DNA from: Gammaproteobacteria bacterium
GTDB lineage: Bacteria; Pseudomonadota; Gammaproteobacteria; Xanthomonadales; Xanthomonadaceae
NCBI GenBank assembly: GCA_030431185.1
Contig: JAUIJO010000095.1
Span: forward strand, 1-10,773
Direction: 5' to 3'
Length of the DNA stretch: 10,773 bases
Shown here in pieces: positions 1-5,273 of this stretch (the first letter of the stretch is position 1; each line of letters begins with the position of its first letter). Under the pieces are notes generated by a model. The model was not told where the DNA came from. It worked only from the letters and a program-made list of their open reading frames with translations, and searched no databases. A program made the translations under genes and the position numbers.

Positions 1-1
1 A

Positions 2-793
2 CGCCGTGCGTCGTTGACCGGCGACGAGATCGACGGCTCCACGCGCCCGGCGGTGGAGCGCGTGATCGACGGCATCGAAAGCGGCGAGTTCCGCGTCGCC
101 GAGCCCGACGGCGAAGGCGGCTGGAAGGTCAACGAATGGTTGAAGAAGGCCGTGCTGCTGTATTTCCGCACGCAGGACATGGAGGTCGTCGACGCCGAGC
201 CGGCGCCGTTCTGGGACAAGATCCCGGCCCGCTTCGAGGGCTACGACGAGGCCGCCTTCCGGCAGCTCGGCGCACGCGTGGTGCCGGGCGCCATCGTGCG
301 CCGCGGCTCGCATATCGGCAAGGACGTGGTGCTGATGCCGAGCTTCGTCAACATCGGTGCCCACGTCGGCGAGGGCACCATGGTCGACACCTGGGCTACC
401 GTGGGGTCCTGCGCGCAGGTCGGCGCGCACTGCCACCTGTCCGGCGGGGCGGGCATCGGCGGCGTGCTGGAGCCGCTGCAGGCCACGCCCACGATCATCG
501 AGGACCATTGCTTCATCGGTGCGCGCTCGGAGGTGGTCGAAGGCTTCGTGGTGGGCCACCACAGCGTGATCGGCATGGGGGTGTTCCTGGGCCAGAGCAC
601 CCGCGTGTACAACCGCGCCACCGGCGAGGTGAGCTATGGCTCGGTGCCGCCCTACAGCGTCGTGGTCTCCGGCCAGCTGCCCTCCGCCGACGGCACGCAC
701 TCGCTCTACTGCGCGGTCATCGTCAAGCAGGTGGACGCGAAGACGCGCTCCAAGACCAGCATCAACGACCTGCTGCGCGGCCTCGCGGACTAG
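2..793 (+). CDS. dapD: 2,3,4,5-tetrahydropyridine-2,6-dicarboxylate N-succinyltransferase (5' end missing)
   Basis: DapD transfers succinyl from succinyl-CoA to tetrahydrodipicolinate, a cytoplasmic step in the succinylase route to meso-diaminopimelate and lysine. The frame is open to the window edge. Its first visible residues (RRASLTGDEI) align with about residue 14 of the 274-residue E. coli protein, so roughly 13 residues lie outside. The TTG at base 14 is not a real start. The N-terminal helical domain with WLKKAVLL is at about bases 137-160. A left-handed beta-helix of hexapeptide repeats follows (about 320-640), with the family signatures MPSFVNIGA, GTMVDTWATVGSCAQ, GGVLEPLQA and IIEDHCFIGARSEVVEG. 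The end (SLYCAVIVKQVDAKTR) is complete. The stop codon overlaps the Shine-Dalgarno of the next gene, so the two are probably cotranscribed and coupled. The identification is very secure. Confidence 0.97.
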   Translation, partial: RRASLTGDEIDGSTRPAVERVIDGIESGEFRVAEPDGEGGWKVNEWLKKAVLLYFRTQDMEVVDAEPAPFWDKIPARFEGYDEAAFRQLGARVVPGAIVRRGSHIGKDVVLMPSFVNIGAHVGEGTMVDTWATVGSCAQVGAHCHLSGGAGIGGVLEPLQATPTIIEDHCFIGARSEVVEGFVVGHHSVIGMGVFLGQSTRVYNRATGEVSYGSVPPYSVVVSGQLPSADGTHSLYCAVIVKQVDAKTRSKTSINDLLRGLAD

Positions 794-797
794 GAGG
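792..797 (+). promoter_or_regulatory. Shine-Dalgarno AGGAGG of the YffB-like gene
   Basis: A full AGGAGG starts inside the dapD stop codon and lies 5 bases before the ATG at 803. It decides the start. The in-frame GTG at 797 uses the last G of this site and so cannot be the initiation codon served by it. The arrangement suggests translational coupling with dapD. Confidence 0.85.
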
Positions 798-802
798 TGC
801 GC

Positions 803-1156
803 ATGACGACCCTCTATGGCCTGAAGAACTGCGATACCTGCCGGAAGGCGCGCAAGTGGCTGGAGCGATTCGGCGTCGAGCACGCCTTCGTGGATTACCG
901 CGACGAACCGCGCGACCCGGGTACGCTCGTCGAGTGGAAGGACGCCGTGGGCGGTTGGGAGGCGATGGTCAACAAGTCCTCGACCACGTGGCGCAACCTG
1001 CCGGCGCACCGCAAGGCGCCCGGTTCCGACGCGGAATGGAAACTGCTGTTGCGCGAATACCCGCAACTCGTCCGCCGGCCGGTCGTGGTGACCGGCGACG
1101 GCGCGATCAGCCAGGGGTTCAGCGACAACGGATTCAAGAAGCGCTTCGGCGTCTGA
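803..1156 (+). CDS. yffB: ArsC/Spx/YffB-like thioredoxin-fold reductase family protein
   Basis: The 117-residue cytoplasmic protein belongs to the ArsC-like thioredoxin-fold family. It resembles E. coli YffB throughout: YGLKNCDTCRKARKWL at the N-terminus, NKSSTTWRNL at about 57-66, RRPVVV at 91-96 (the cis-proline region) and GFSDNGFKKRF near the end. Cys10 and Cys13 form a CxxC, whereas YffB, as I recall it, has Ile at the second position. This makes a two-cysteine redox site possible. Family annotation as 'arsenate reductase' is weak here, because nothing else in the window concerns arsenic. The true substrate is unknown and may be a glutathione-linked thiol. The gene sits between dapD and dapE; in E. 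coli yffB also directly precedes dapE, so the link to this pathway seems conserved. The ATG at 803 is chosen for its AGGAGG. Confidence 0.9.
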   Translation: MTTLYGLKNCDTCRKARKWLERFGVEHAFVDYRDEPRDPGTLVEWKDAVGGWEAMVNKSSTTWRNLPAHRKAPGSDAEWKLLLREYPQLVRRPVVVTGDGAISQGFSDNGFKKRFGV

Positions 1157-1205
1157 GCCCGGTGCCACGCCTCGGCGCCGCATCGTGCAGACAAGGGAAA
1201 CGAGC

Positions 1206-2336
1206 ATGAGCGACGTACTCGATCTGACCCGCGACCTGATCGCCCGCCCGTCGGTGACGCCCCGCGATGCCGGGTGCCAGGCCCTGCTGGCCGGGCGGCT
1301 CGAGGCCGCGGGCTTCGAATGCGAACACCTGCGGCTGGGCGAGGTGGACAACCTCTGGGCGACCCATGGACGGGACGACGGGCCCACCCTGGTCCTGCTC
1401 GGGCACACCGACGTCGTGCCTCCGGGGCCGGCCTCGGCCTGGCGCAGCGACCCCTTCGAACCGACGATCCGCGATGGCGTGCTGTACGGCCGTGGCGCGG
1501 CCGACATGAAGGGCAGCGTCGCCGCGTTCGTGGTCGCCGCCGAACGCTTCGTCGCCGCACACCCCGGGCACCGCGGGCGGCTCGCGCTGCTGCTGACCTC
1601 GGACGAGGAGGGCGATGCCATCGACGGTGTCCGTCGTGTCGCCGACCTCTTCCGCGAGCGCGGCGAACGCATCGACTGGTGCATCACCGGCGAACCCTCC
1701 TCGAAAGCGCGCCTGGGCGACCTGCTGCGTGTCGGCCGTCGCGGCAGCCTGTCCGCGCGCCTCTCCGTCCACGGCGTCCAGGGCCACGTGGCGTATCCCG
1801 ACAAGGCACGCAACCCGATCCACCTCGCGCTGGCGGCGCTGGACGCGCTCGCCTCGCGCCGCTGGGACGATGGCTACGAAAGCTTCCCGCCGACGAGCCT
1901 GCAGATCAGCAACATCCACGCCGGTACGGGCGCCAACAACGTCATCCCCGGCGAGCTCGAGGTGATGTTCAACCTGCGCTACAACCCCCACTGGAACGCC
2001 GACCGCCTGGTCGACGAATGCGAGGCCGTGCTGGCCGCGCAGGGGCTGGACTTCGATATCCACTGGCACCGCAGTGGCGAACCCTTCTTCACCCCGGAGG
2101 GCACGCTGCGCGCGGCGGCGCGCGAGGTGCTGGCCGGGTTCGCCGGCGCCGCACCCGAGGAGAGCACGGGCGGCGGCACGTCCGACGCGCGTTTCATCGC
2201 GCCCTTGGGCGCCCAGTGCATCGAGGTCGGCCCGGTCAATGCCAGCATCCACCAGGTGGACGAGAACGTGGCCGTCGCCGATCTCGAGGCCCTGCCGGAC
2301 CTCTACCAGGCGCTCGTCGCCCGGTTGCTCGCGTAG
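1206..2336 (+). CDS. dapE: Succinyl-diaminopimelate desuccinylase
   Basis: DapE hydrolyses N-succinyl-LL-diaminopimelate to LL-diaminopimelate and succinate. It is a cytoplasmic di-zinc M20 peptidase-family enzyme. The 376-residue product has the normal family length. Expected ligands and catalytic residues are all present: His67 and Asp69 (GHTDVV), Asp100 (GAADMKG), Glu134 and Glu135 (TSDEEGDA), Glu163 (TGEPSS) and His349 near the C-terminus (NASIHQVDE). These positions match the numbering I recall for H. influenzae DapE. The dimerisation or lid domain spans about 180-290 (GRRGSLSARLSVHGVQGHVAYP onward). The ATG at 1206 is preferred over an upstream in-frame GTG at 1185 because GGGA lies 7 bases before it and the protein then starts as homologues do (MSDVLDLTRDLI). 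The 49-base gap from the YffB-like gene shows no terminator, so the three genes probably form one operon. Confidence 0.97.
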   Translation: MSDVLDLTRDLIARPSVTPRDAGCQALLAGRLEAAGFECEHLRLGEVDNLWATHGRDDGPTLVLLGHTDVVPPGPASAWRSDPFEPTIRDGVLYGRGAADMKGSVAAFVVAAERFVAAHPGHRGRLALLLTSDEEGDAIDGVRRVADLFRERGERIDWCITGEPSSKARLGDLLRVGRRGSLSARLSVHGVQGHVAYPDKARNPIHLALAALDALASRRWDDGYESFPPTSLQISNIHAGTGANNVIPGELEVMFNLRYNPHWNADRLVDECEAVLAAQGLDFDIHWHRSGEPFFTPEGTLRAAAREVLAGFAGAAPEESTGGGTSDARFIAPLGAQCIEVGPVNASIHQVDENVAVADLEALPDLYQALVARLLA

Positions 2337-2386
2337 CGTCGCCCGCGCCGCGCCCGCCGCGGCAGAGGTCCTGCACGGGGCACTGC

Positions 2387-2407
2387 GCCGCCGAGCGAGC
2401 CGGCGGC
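2387..2407. terminator. GC hairpin between convergent dapE and acylase genes
   Basis: GCCGCCG (2387-2393) pairs with CGGCGGC (2401-2407), giving a 7-bp stem and a 7-base loop. It lies in the 72-base gap, directly abutting the acylase stop codon and 50 bases after the dapE stop. Neither side has a T tract, so it is at best a weak or Rho-assisted end. A chance hairpin in GC-rich DNA is quite possible. Confidence 0.35.
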
Positions 2408-2408
2408 C

Positions 2409-4808
2409 CTAGCGCGTCGGCTCGAGCGTCATCGAATAGCGCGTGGGGCCGGGCAGGAACGGCGTCGGCCGACCCTCGACCCAGTCCTCGTGTCCCGCGC
2501 CCCAGAAGGGCGACAGCAGGTGGCCGCTCTGGCCGCCTGGCATGTGCGCGATGCCGCGGTCCTCGTGTCCCGGCGACACCACCATCCGTTCCGACGCGCC
2601 CATGTCGGGCGACTGCACCCGCGGCATGTGGCTGTCGCCGGGCAGGGGCGTGGCCGGCATGCACAGCCAGCGGCCGGCGAAGGACGGCAGGGCGCGCTGC
2701 AGCGGGTGGCAGATCCGCGCGGTGTTGCGTTCGCCCCAGCGGCGTTCGGACAGGGGGCCCAGCGGCGCGAGTTCATCGCGAAGCTGCACCGCGGCGTCCT
2801 CGAACAGCGCCTGCCAGGAGTCGAAGCGCGGTGGCAACAGGTGCGCGGGTTGTTGCTCGACCAGCGGCCAGGCCACGCCCTCGAGTTGCGGCAGCCTCGG
2901 CATGATGAAGTCCTCGCCGAGTGCCGCCCGTGCCGGTCCGGTCAGGCCATCGGCGATCCGCTCGTGCACGTGCTGGCGCCAGCCGCGCACGAGCCGGTAG
3001 GCCACCGAGTCGACGTCGGCATGGCCGGACCATTCGCCCGCCGCCGCGGCGATCTGTTCGAGCGCCGGCTGCGCCTGCCCGCGTCGCGCTTCCGCCTGCA
3101 GCAGCGTCCACCAGCGTTCCATCAACAGGCTGCGATCGTCGAGCTGGATGTCGAGCAGGGCCTGCTCGTCGAAACGGTTGCGCGCGCGAAGCCCGTCGCG
3201 GATCTGGCGCGCTCGCGCGCCGAGCACGTAGCCGCCATCGCCGATCCTCGCCAGCAGCTCGCCATCGGCCACGCGGTTGTTCGCGGTCCACAACCGGCCG
3301 CCTTCAGGGGCGACGACGCTGACGCCCCGCGAAACGCCCAGGCCCCAGGGCGGGCATGCATCCGGGGGGTCGAGCATGCCCGGCGGGCCGGCGGCCACGG
3401 GCGAGGCCCGGCAGTCCGCCGCGCGCAGCGGCAACGGCCCCAGCAGGCGCCAGGCCACCTGGCCGGCGCTGTCGCCGAGCAGCAGGTTCTGTGCCGGGAT
3501 GGCGGAGCGGTCGGCGATCGCCAGCGCGGACGGCACCGAGTCGGCGCGCACGAAATCCATCAGGCCGATGGTCAGCGCGCCCGGCTGGTGGGCGACCCAG
3601 CGGAGCGCCATCCGCCGGCCATCGGCGCCGCGGTGAAGGATCGGGCCCCAGTCGGTCTCCTCGATGTCGAGGTCGACCGGTTCGCCTCCGGCGACCTCGA
3701 TGCGCTCCGTCACGTGGCGGACCGGTGGGCAGTCCGCGGCCGGCGTGTCGTCTCCGCATGCGGGCATTTCCTGCCAGTCCAGCCAGTCTCCGTAGCTGTT
3801 GGTGAAGCCCCAGGCCACGTGTCCGTTGCTGCCGACCACGATGGCCGGCAGCCCCGGCAGGGTGAAGCCGGTGGCATCGACCTGGCCGCCCGGGGCCTCG
3901 CCGTCCGGGTAGCGCAGGCGCGCGCGGAACCAGATGTTGGGCACGCGCAGGCCCAGGTGCATGTCGTCGGCGACCAGGGCGCTGCCGGTCGTGCTCATCG
4001 ATCCCGACACCGCGAAGTTGTTGCTCCCAAGTGCCGGGACGTCGCCGCTGCCGGCGGTGGCGAGCGGCGTCGCCGGGTAGGCCAGTTGGCGCAGGTCCAG
4101 CGCGTCGGGCCCGGGCAGGTGGGCGTCGCCCCGCGCGCTGCCCATGATCGGGGCATCCCATTGGCTGCCGTCATGGGTGACCAGGGCCCATAGCGGCGGC
4201 GGCAGGTGCGGCCGCGCCTGCCAGAGGGCGAGCTCGTCGGTATTGCCGGCATCCTGCAGGTCGAAGTACATCGCGAATCCGGTCAGAGCCACGTCCTCGA
4301 CGGTCCACGGCTGCGGCGCCTGGCGGACCAGCAGATAGGGCCAGGGGCGCGTGTCCAGGGCGGCGAGTCCACTGTTGACGCCGGCCACGTAGGCCTCGAC
4401 GGCGTCGCGCTGGTCCTGGGTGAAACTGTCCAGATGGTCGCGGATGCGCTGGCGCATGCGATGCACGCGACGGCGCTTGTCGGTCTCCACGGCCGCGGGC
4501 CCGAACAGCGCGGACAGCTCGCCCGCGGCGGTCCGGCGCATCAGGTCCATCTCGAAGAACCGTTCCTGCGCATGCACGTAGCCCAGGGCCCGCACCGCGT
4601 CGTCCCGGTTGGCGGCGGTGATGGTGACCATGCCCAGCGCGTCGCGATCGACCCGCGCGGGGGCCGACAGGCCGGGCAGGGCGGCGTCGCCTTCCAGCGT
4701 CGGCAGGCTCCGTCGCAACAGCAGGTATGCCGTGGCCATCGCGAGCATGAGCAGCACGGCCAGCAGGGCAGCGCCCCAGACCAGAATCCGTCGTGATCCC
4801 CGCATCAT
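2409..4808 (-). CDS. Penicillin acylase family (Ntn-hydrolase) protein, membrane-anchored
   Basis: The 799-residue protein belongs to the penicillin/cephalosporin/AHL acylase family, whose members are synthesised as precursors and self-cleave before a nucleophilic serine. It starts with positive residues and one hydrophobic segment (about 8-31) without a clear signal-peptidase site, so it is probably anchored and exported to the periplasm. The alpha-chain region has the family signatures RALGYVHAQERFFEMDLMRR and AGELSALFG. The predicted cleavage and catalytic Ser262 sits in GSNNFAVSG. The beta chain has GLPAIVVGSNGHVAWGFTNSYGDW and TANNR (508-512), whose Asn probably supplies the oxyanion hole. 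Length is normal and no frameshift is seen. The start at 4808 is chosen because AAGGGG lies 5 bases upstream; a second ATG follows at once at 4805, and the farther ATG at 4847 is less likely. The substrate cannot be read from the sequence: beta-lactams, acyl-homoserine lactones or other amides are all possible. Confidence 0.9.
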   Translation of the reverse strand: MMRGSRRILVWGAALLAVLLMLAMATAYLLLRRSLPTLEGDAALPGLSAPARVDRDALGMVTITAANRDDAVRALGYVHAQERFFEMDLMRRTAAGELSALFGPAAVETDKRRRVHRMRQRIRDHLDSFTQDQRDAVEAYVAGVNSGLAALDTRPWPYLLVRQAPQPWTVEDVALTGFAMYFDLQDAGNTDELALWQARPHLPPPLWALVTHDGSQWDAPIMGSARGDAHLPGPDALDLRQLAYPATPLATAGSGDVPALGSNNFAVSGSMSTTGSALVADDMHLGLRVPNIWFRARLRYPDGEAPGGQVDATGFTLPGLPAIVVGSNGHVAWGFTNSYGDWLDWQEMPACGDDTPAADCPPVRHVTERIEVAGGEPVDLDIEETDWGPILHRGADGRRMALRWVAHQPGALTIGLMDFVRADSVPSALAIADRSAIPAQNLLLGDSAGQVAWRLLGPLPLRAADCRASPVAAGPPGMLDPPDACPPWGLGVSRGVSVVAPEGGRLWTANNRVADGELLARIGDGGYVLGARARQIRDGLRARNRFDEQALLDIQLDDRSLLMERWWTLLQAEARRGQAQPALEQIAAAAGEWSGHADVDSVAYRLVRGWRQHVHERIADGLTGPARAALGEDFIMPRLPQLEGVAWPLVEQQPAHLLPPRFDSWQALFEDAAVQLRDELAPLGPLSERRWGERNTARICHPLQRALPSFAGRWLCMPATPLPGDSHMPRVQSPDMGASERMVVSPGHEDRGIAHMPGGQSGHLLSPFWGAGHEDWVEGRPTPFLPGPTRYSMTLEPTR

Positions 4809-4879
4809 CGCGTCCCCTTCTTCCCGCCAGCCTGGCCCAGTGCCCATCCTCGCCTACCGTGCGCGGAAGCGGTTTCATC

Positions 4880-4896
4880 TGCAAGCGTCGCTTGCA
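4880..4896. promoter_or_regulatory. 17-bp perfect dyad, possible operator
   Basis: TGCAAGCG and CGCTTGCA are exact inverse complements around a single central T, in the divergent region between the acylase gene and the asnB leader. The one-base centre makes it more like a protein-binding site for a dimer than an RNA hairpin, though as RNA it could form a 6-bp stem with a 5-base loop. Its right arm contains TTGCAC, a possible -35 of the leader promoter. No regulator is recognised. Confidence 0.45.
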
Positions 4897-4897
4897 C

Positions 4898-4916
4898 TGC
4901 CCCGTGACCTGGGGCA
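4898..4916. repeat. Inverted repeat just before the leader ribosome site
   Basis: TGCCCC (4898-4903) and GGGGCA (4911-4916) form a 6-bp perfect stem with a 7-base loop. The last base of the 3' arm is the first base of the leader Shine-Dalgarno. It could be a second operator next to the 4880-4896 dyad, or an RNA hairpin limiting ribosome access to the leader. Function is unknown. Confidence 0.35.
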
Positions 4917-4919
4917 GGA
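4916..4919 (+). promoter_or_regulatory. Shine-Dalgarno AGGA of the asnB leader peptide
   Basis: AGGA lies 7 bases before the ATG at 4927, an ideal distance. It is the main support, apart from the codon content, that the leader ORF is translated from this ATG rather than from a far upstream codon of the same open frame. Confidence 0.65.
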
Positions 4920-4926
4920 TCGGCCC

Positions 4927-5046
4927 ATGCATCGTGATTCCACCATTCCGCACCTGCCGCACCGCTGCCCTCCGGGCGCGGCGCTTCGTGCGGCGTGCAC
5001 CAACAACGTGAATACCAACACCAGCCTCACAGGGGCCGGTGATTAG
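4927..5046 (+). CDS. asnB leader peptide, 39 residues, Asn/Thr-rich
   Basis: A small ORF in the asnB leader begins at an ATG with AGGA 7 bases upstream and ends at TAG 5044-5046. Residues 25-32 read T-N-N-V-N-T-N-T. The four Asn codons are AAC 5002, AAC 5005, AAT 5011 and AAC 5017. Thr codons flank them (4999, 5014, 5020) and another follows at 5029. No other part of the peptide resembles a protein domain; the first half is His/Pro/Arg-rich. As in known leader peptides, the product itself probably has no function: what matters is where the ribosome stalls. The same frame stays open far upstream through antisense acylase DNA, so the start is not bounded by a stop codon. No in-frame ATG or GTG lies between 4927 and the Asn codons. 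Thr may be co-sensed, since Asn and Thr both derive from aspartate. Confidence 0.8.
   Translation: MHRDSTIPHLPHRCPPGAALRAACTNNVNTNTSLTGAGD
5019..5041 (+). promoter_or_regulatory. Attenuator hairpin 1:2 (anti-antiterminator / pause hairpin)
   Basis: CACC (5019-5022) pairs with GGTG (5038-5041). After one A-C mismatch, GCCTC (5024-5028) pairs with GGGGC (5032-5036), with one U-G pair and the triloop ACA. The 5' arm begins at the last base of the fourth Asn codon, so a ribosome stalled at the Asn codons would block it. Its 3' arm is the same segment used by the antiterminator. Confidence 0.7.
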
Positions 5047-5081
5047 CGCGTAGTCGAAAAAGACGTCGCTCTCCCCGGCCC
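5033..5081 (+). promoter_or_regulatory. Attenuator antiterminator 2:3
   Basis: GGGCCGG (5033-5039) pairs with CCGGCCC (5075-5081), seven G-C pairs. The helix can continue inward with 5041-5042/5072-5073 and AGCG (5045-5048) with CGCT (5067-5070), capped by an A-rich loop. It consumes 5078-5081, the first four bases of the terminator stem, so the two structures exclude each other. It also excludes hairpin 1:2. Confidence 0.7.
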
Positions 5082-5105
5082 GCACTGAAGAGTGTGGGCT
5101 TTTTT
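5078..5105 (+). terminator. Intrinsic terminator in the asnB leader (3:4)
   Basis: GCCCGCACT (5078-5086) pairs with AGTGTGGGC (5091-5099) in a 9-bp stem with one G-U pair and a GAAG tetraloop. Six T follow (5100-5105), then ATT. It is the only hairpin noted in the window that is followed directly by a T tract. It stands 168 bases before the asnB ATG, within its leader, so it must act by attenuation or premature termination. Confidence 0.9.
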
Positions 5106-5108
5106 ATT

Positions 5109-5215
5109 GCCTGTTTCCCCTGCCTGTCTACCTGTTCCTTGCCCGTTCCCACCCCCTCTGTCCTTCCAGTCCGCCCCAGGTCCATCCCTTCATCGCGCCC
5201 GATCCCACCACGAAC
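5109..5215 (+). other. C-rich, G-poor leader segment, possible Rho-loading region
   Basis: Between the terminator and the asnB start the + strand is strongly pyrimidine-rich. Counting 5111-5170 by hand gives 28 C, 21 T, 8 G and 3 A. C-rich, G-poor unstructured RNA is the usual character of a Rho utilisation site. The segment carries no convincing ORF. It could give a second, Rho-dependent checkpoint, or just keep the 5' UTR unstructured. The rest of the leader (5216-5259) shows nothing clear. Confidence 0.35.
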
Positions 5216-5259
5216 GGCAACAGGACGCCCAGGGCCGGGCGCTCGCCGCACACAACCAT

Positions 5260-5263
5260 GGAG
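5260..5263 (+). promoter_or_regulatory. Shine-Dalgarno GGAG of asnB
   Basis: GGAG lies 10 bases before the ATG at 5274, slightly long spacing. It supports the start that places Cys at residue 2. Confidence 0.5.
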
Positions 5264-5273
5264 TGTCACCCGC

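Larger units (their letters stand above)
4892..4920 (+). promoter_or_regulatory. Weak candidate promoter for the asnB leader
   Basis: TTGCAC (4892-4897) and CAGGAT (4915-4920) are separated by 17 bases. Each matches only three positions of the sigma-70 consensus. If used, transcription would begin close to the leader ATG at 4927, making the leader message leaderless or nearly so and leaving its Shine-Dalgarno unused. An upstream start, giving a longer 5' UTR, is equally possible. Confidence 0.2.
4916..5105 (+). promoter_or_regulatory. Predicted asparagine-responsive transcription attenuator of asnB
   Basis: This is the whole leader control element: ribosome site, Asn-rich leader ORF, hairpin 1:2 (5019-5041), antiterminator 2:3 (5033-5081) and terminator 3:4 (5078-5105). 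Inferred logic: with enough Asn-tRNA the ribosome reaches the stop codon at 5044-5046 and covers segment 2, so the terminator forms and asnB is not read. With Asn shortage it stalls on the Asn codons (5002-5019) and masks segment 1. Segment 2 then pairs with segment 3 and transcription continues. Without translation, 1:2 and 3:4 both form and termination results. The pairings are read directly from the sequence; the regulation is inferred from the known mechanism of trp, his, thr and leu leaders. The acylase gene runs in the opposite direction, so this terminator ends no other visible gene. Confidence 0.82.

Noticed and set aside
797..802. GTG start for the YffB-like gene
   Set aside because: The codon overlaps the AGGAGG ribosome site, which is correctly spaced for the ATG at 803.
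1185..1205. GTG start for dapE
   Set aside because: It adds seven residues that homologues lack, while the ATG at 1206 has a ribosome site and matches the known residue numbering.
1157..1205. Weak hairpin between the YffB-like gene and dapE (GGTGCC with GGCGCC)
   Set aside because: A six-bp stem with a G-U pair and no T tract inside an apparent operon is likely chance.
1274..2905. 543-codon open frame on the + strand across dapE and into the acylase gene
   Set aside because: It is a shadow of dapE in a second frame: Arg/Pro/Ala-rich, without domains, and it runs on through the antisense of another gene.
2490..4193. 567-codon + strand frame antisense to the acylase gene
   Set aside because: The opposite strand has a complete, motif-bearing acylase. 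Long antisense frames are expected from the GC-skewed third codon positions.
4609..4926. Upstream extension of the leader peptide frame
   Set aside because: It runs through antisense acylase coding DNA. The ATG at 4927 has a well-spaced AGGA, and the extension has no domain.
4999..5031. A pure threonine leader belonging to a thr operon
   Set aside because: Asn codons are the densest and rarest feature in the run, and the gene that follows is asparagine synthetase. Thr may be a co-signal only.
5078..5105. Reading the leader hairpin as an ordinary terminator of an upstream gene
   Set aside because: The upstream gene runs in the opposite direction, away from it. The only RNA that can cross it in the active orientation is the asnB leader.
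5094..5273. N-terminal extension of asnB
   Set aside because: It would start inside the terminator hairpin and would place the required N-terminal Cys nucleophile 60 residues into the chain.
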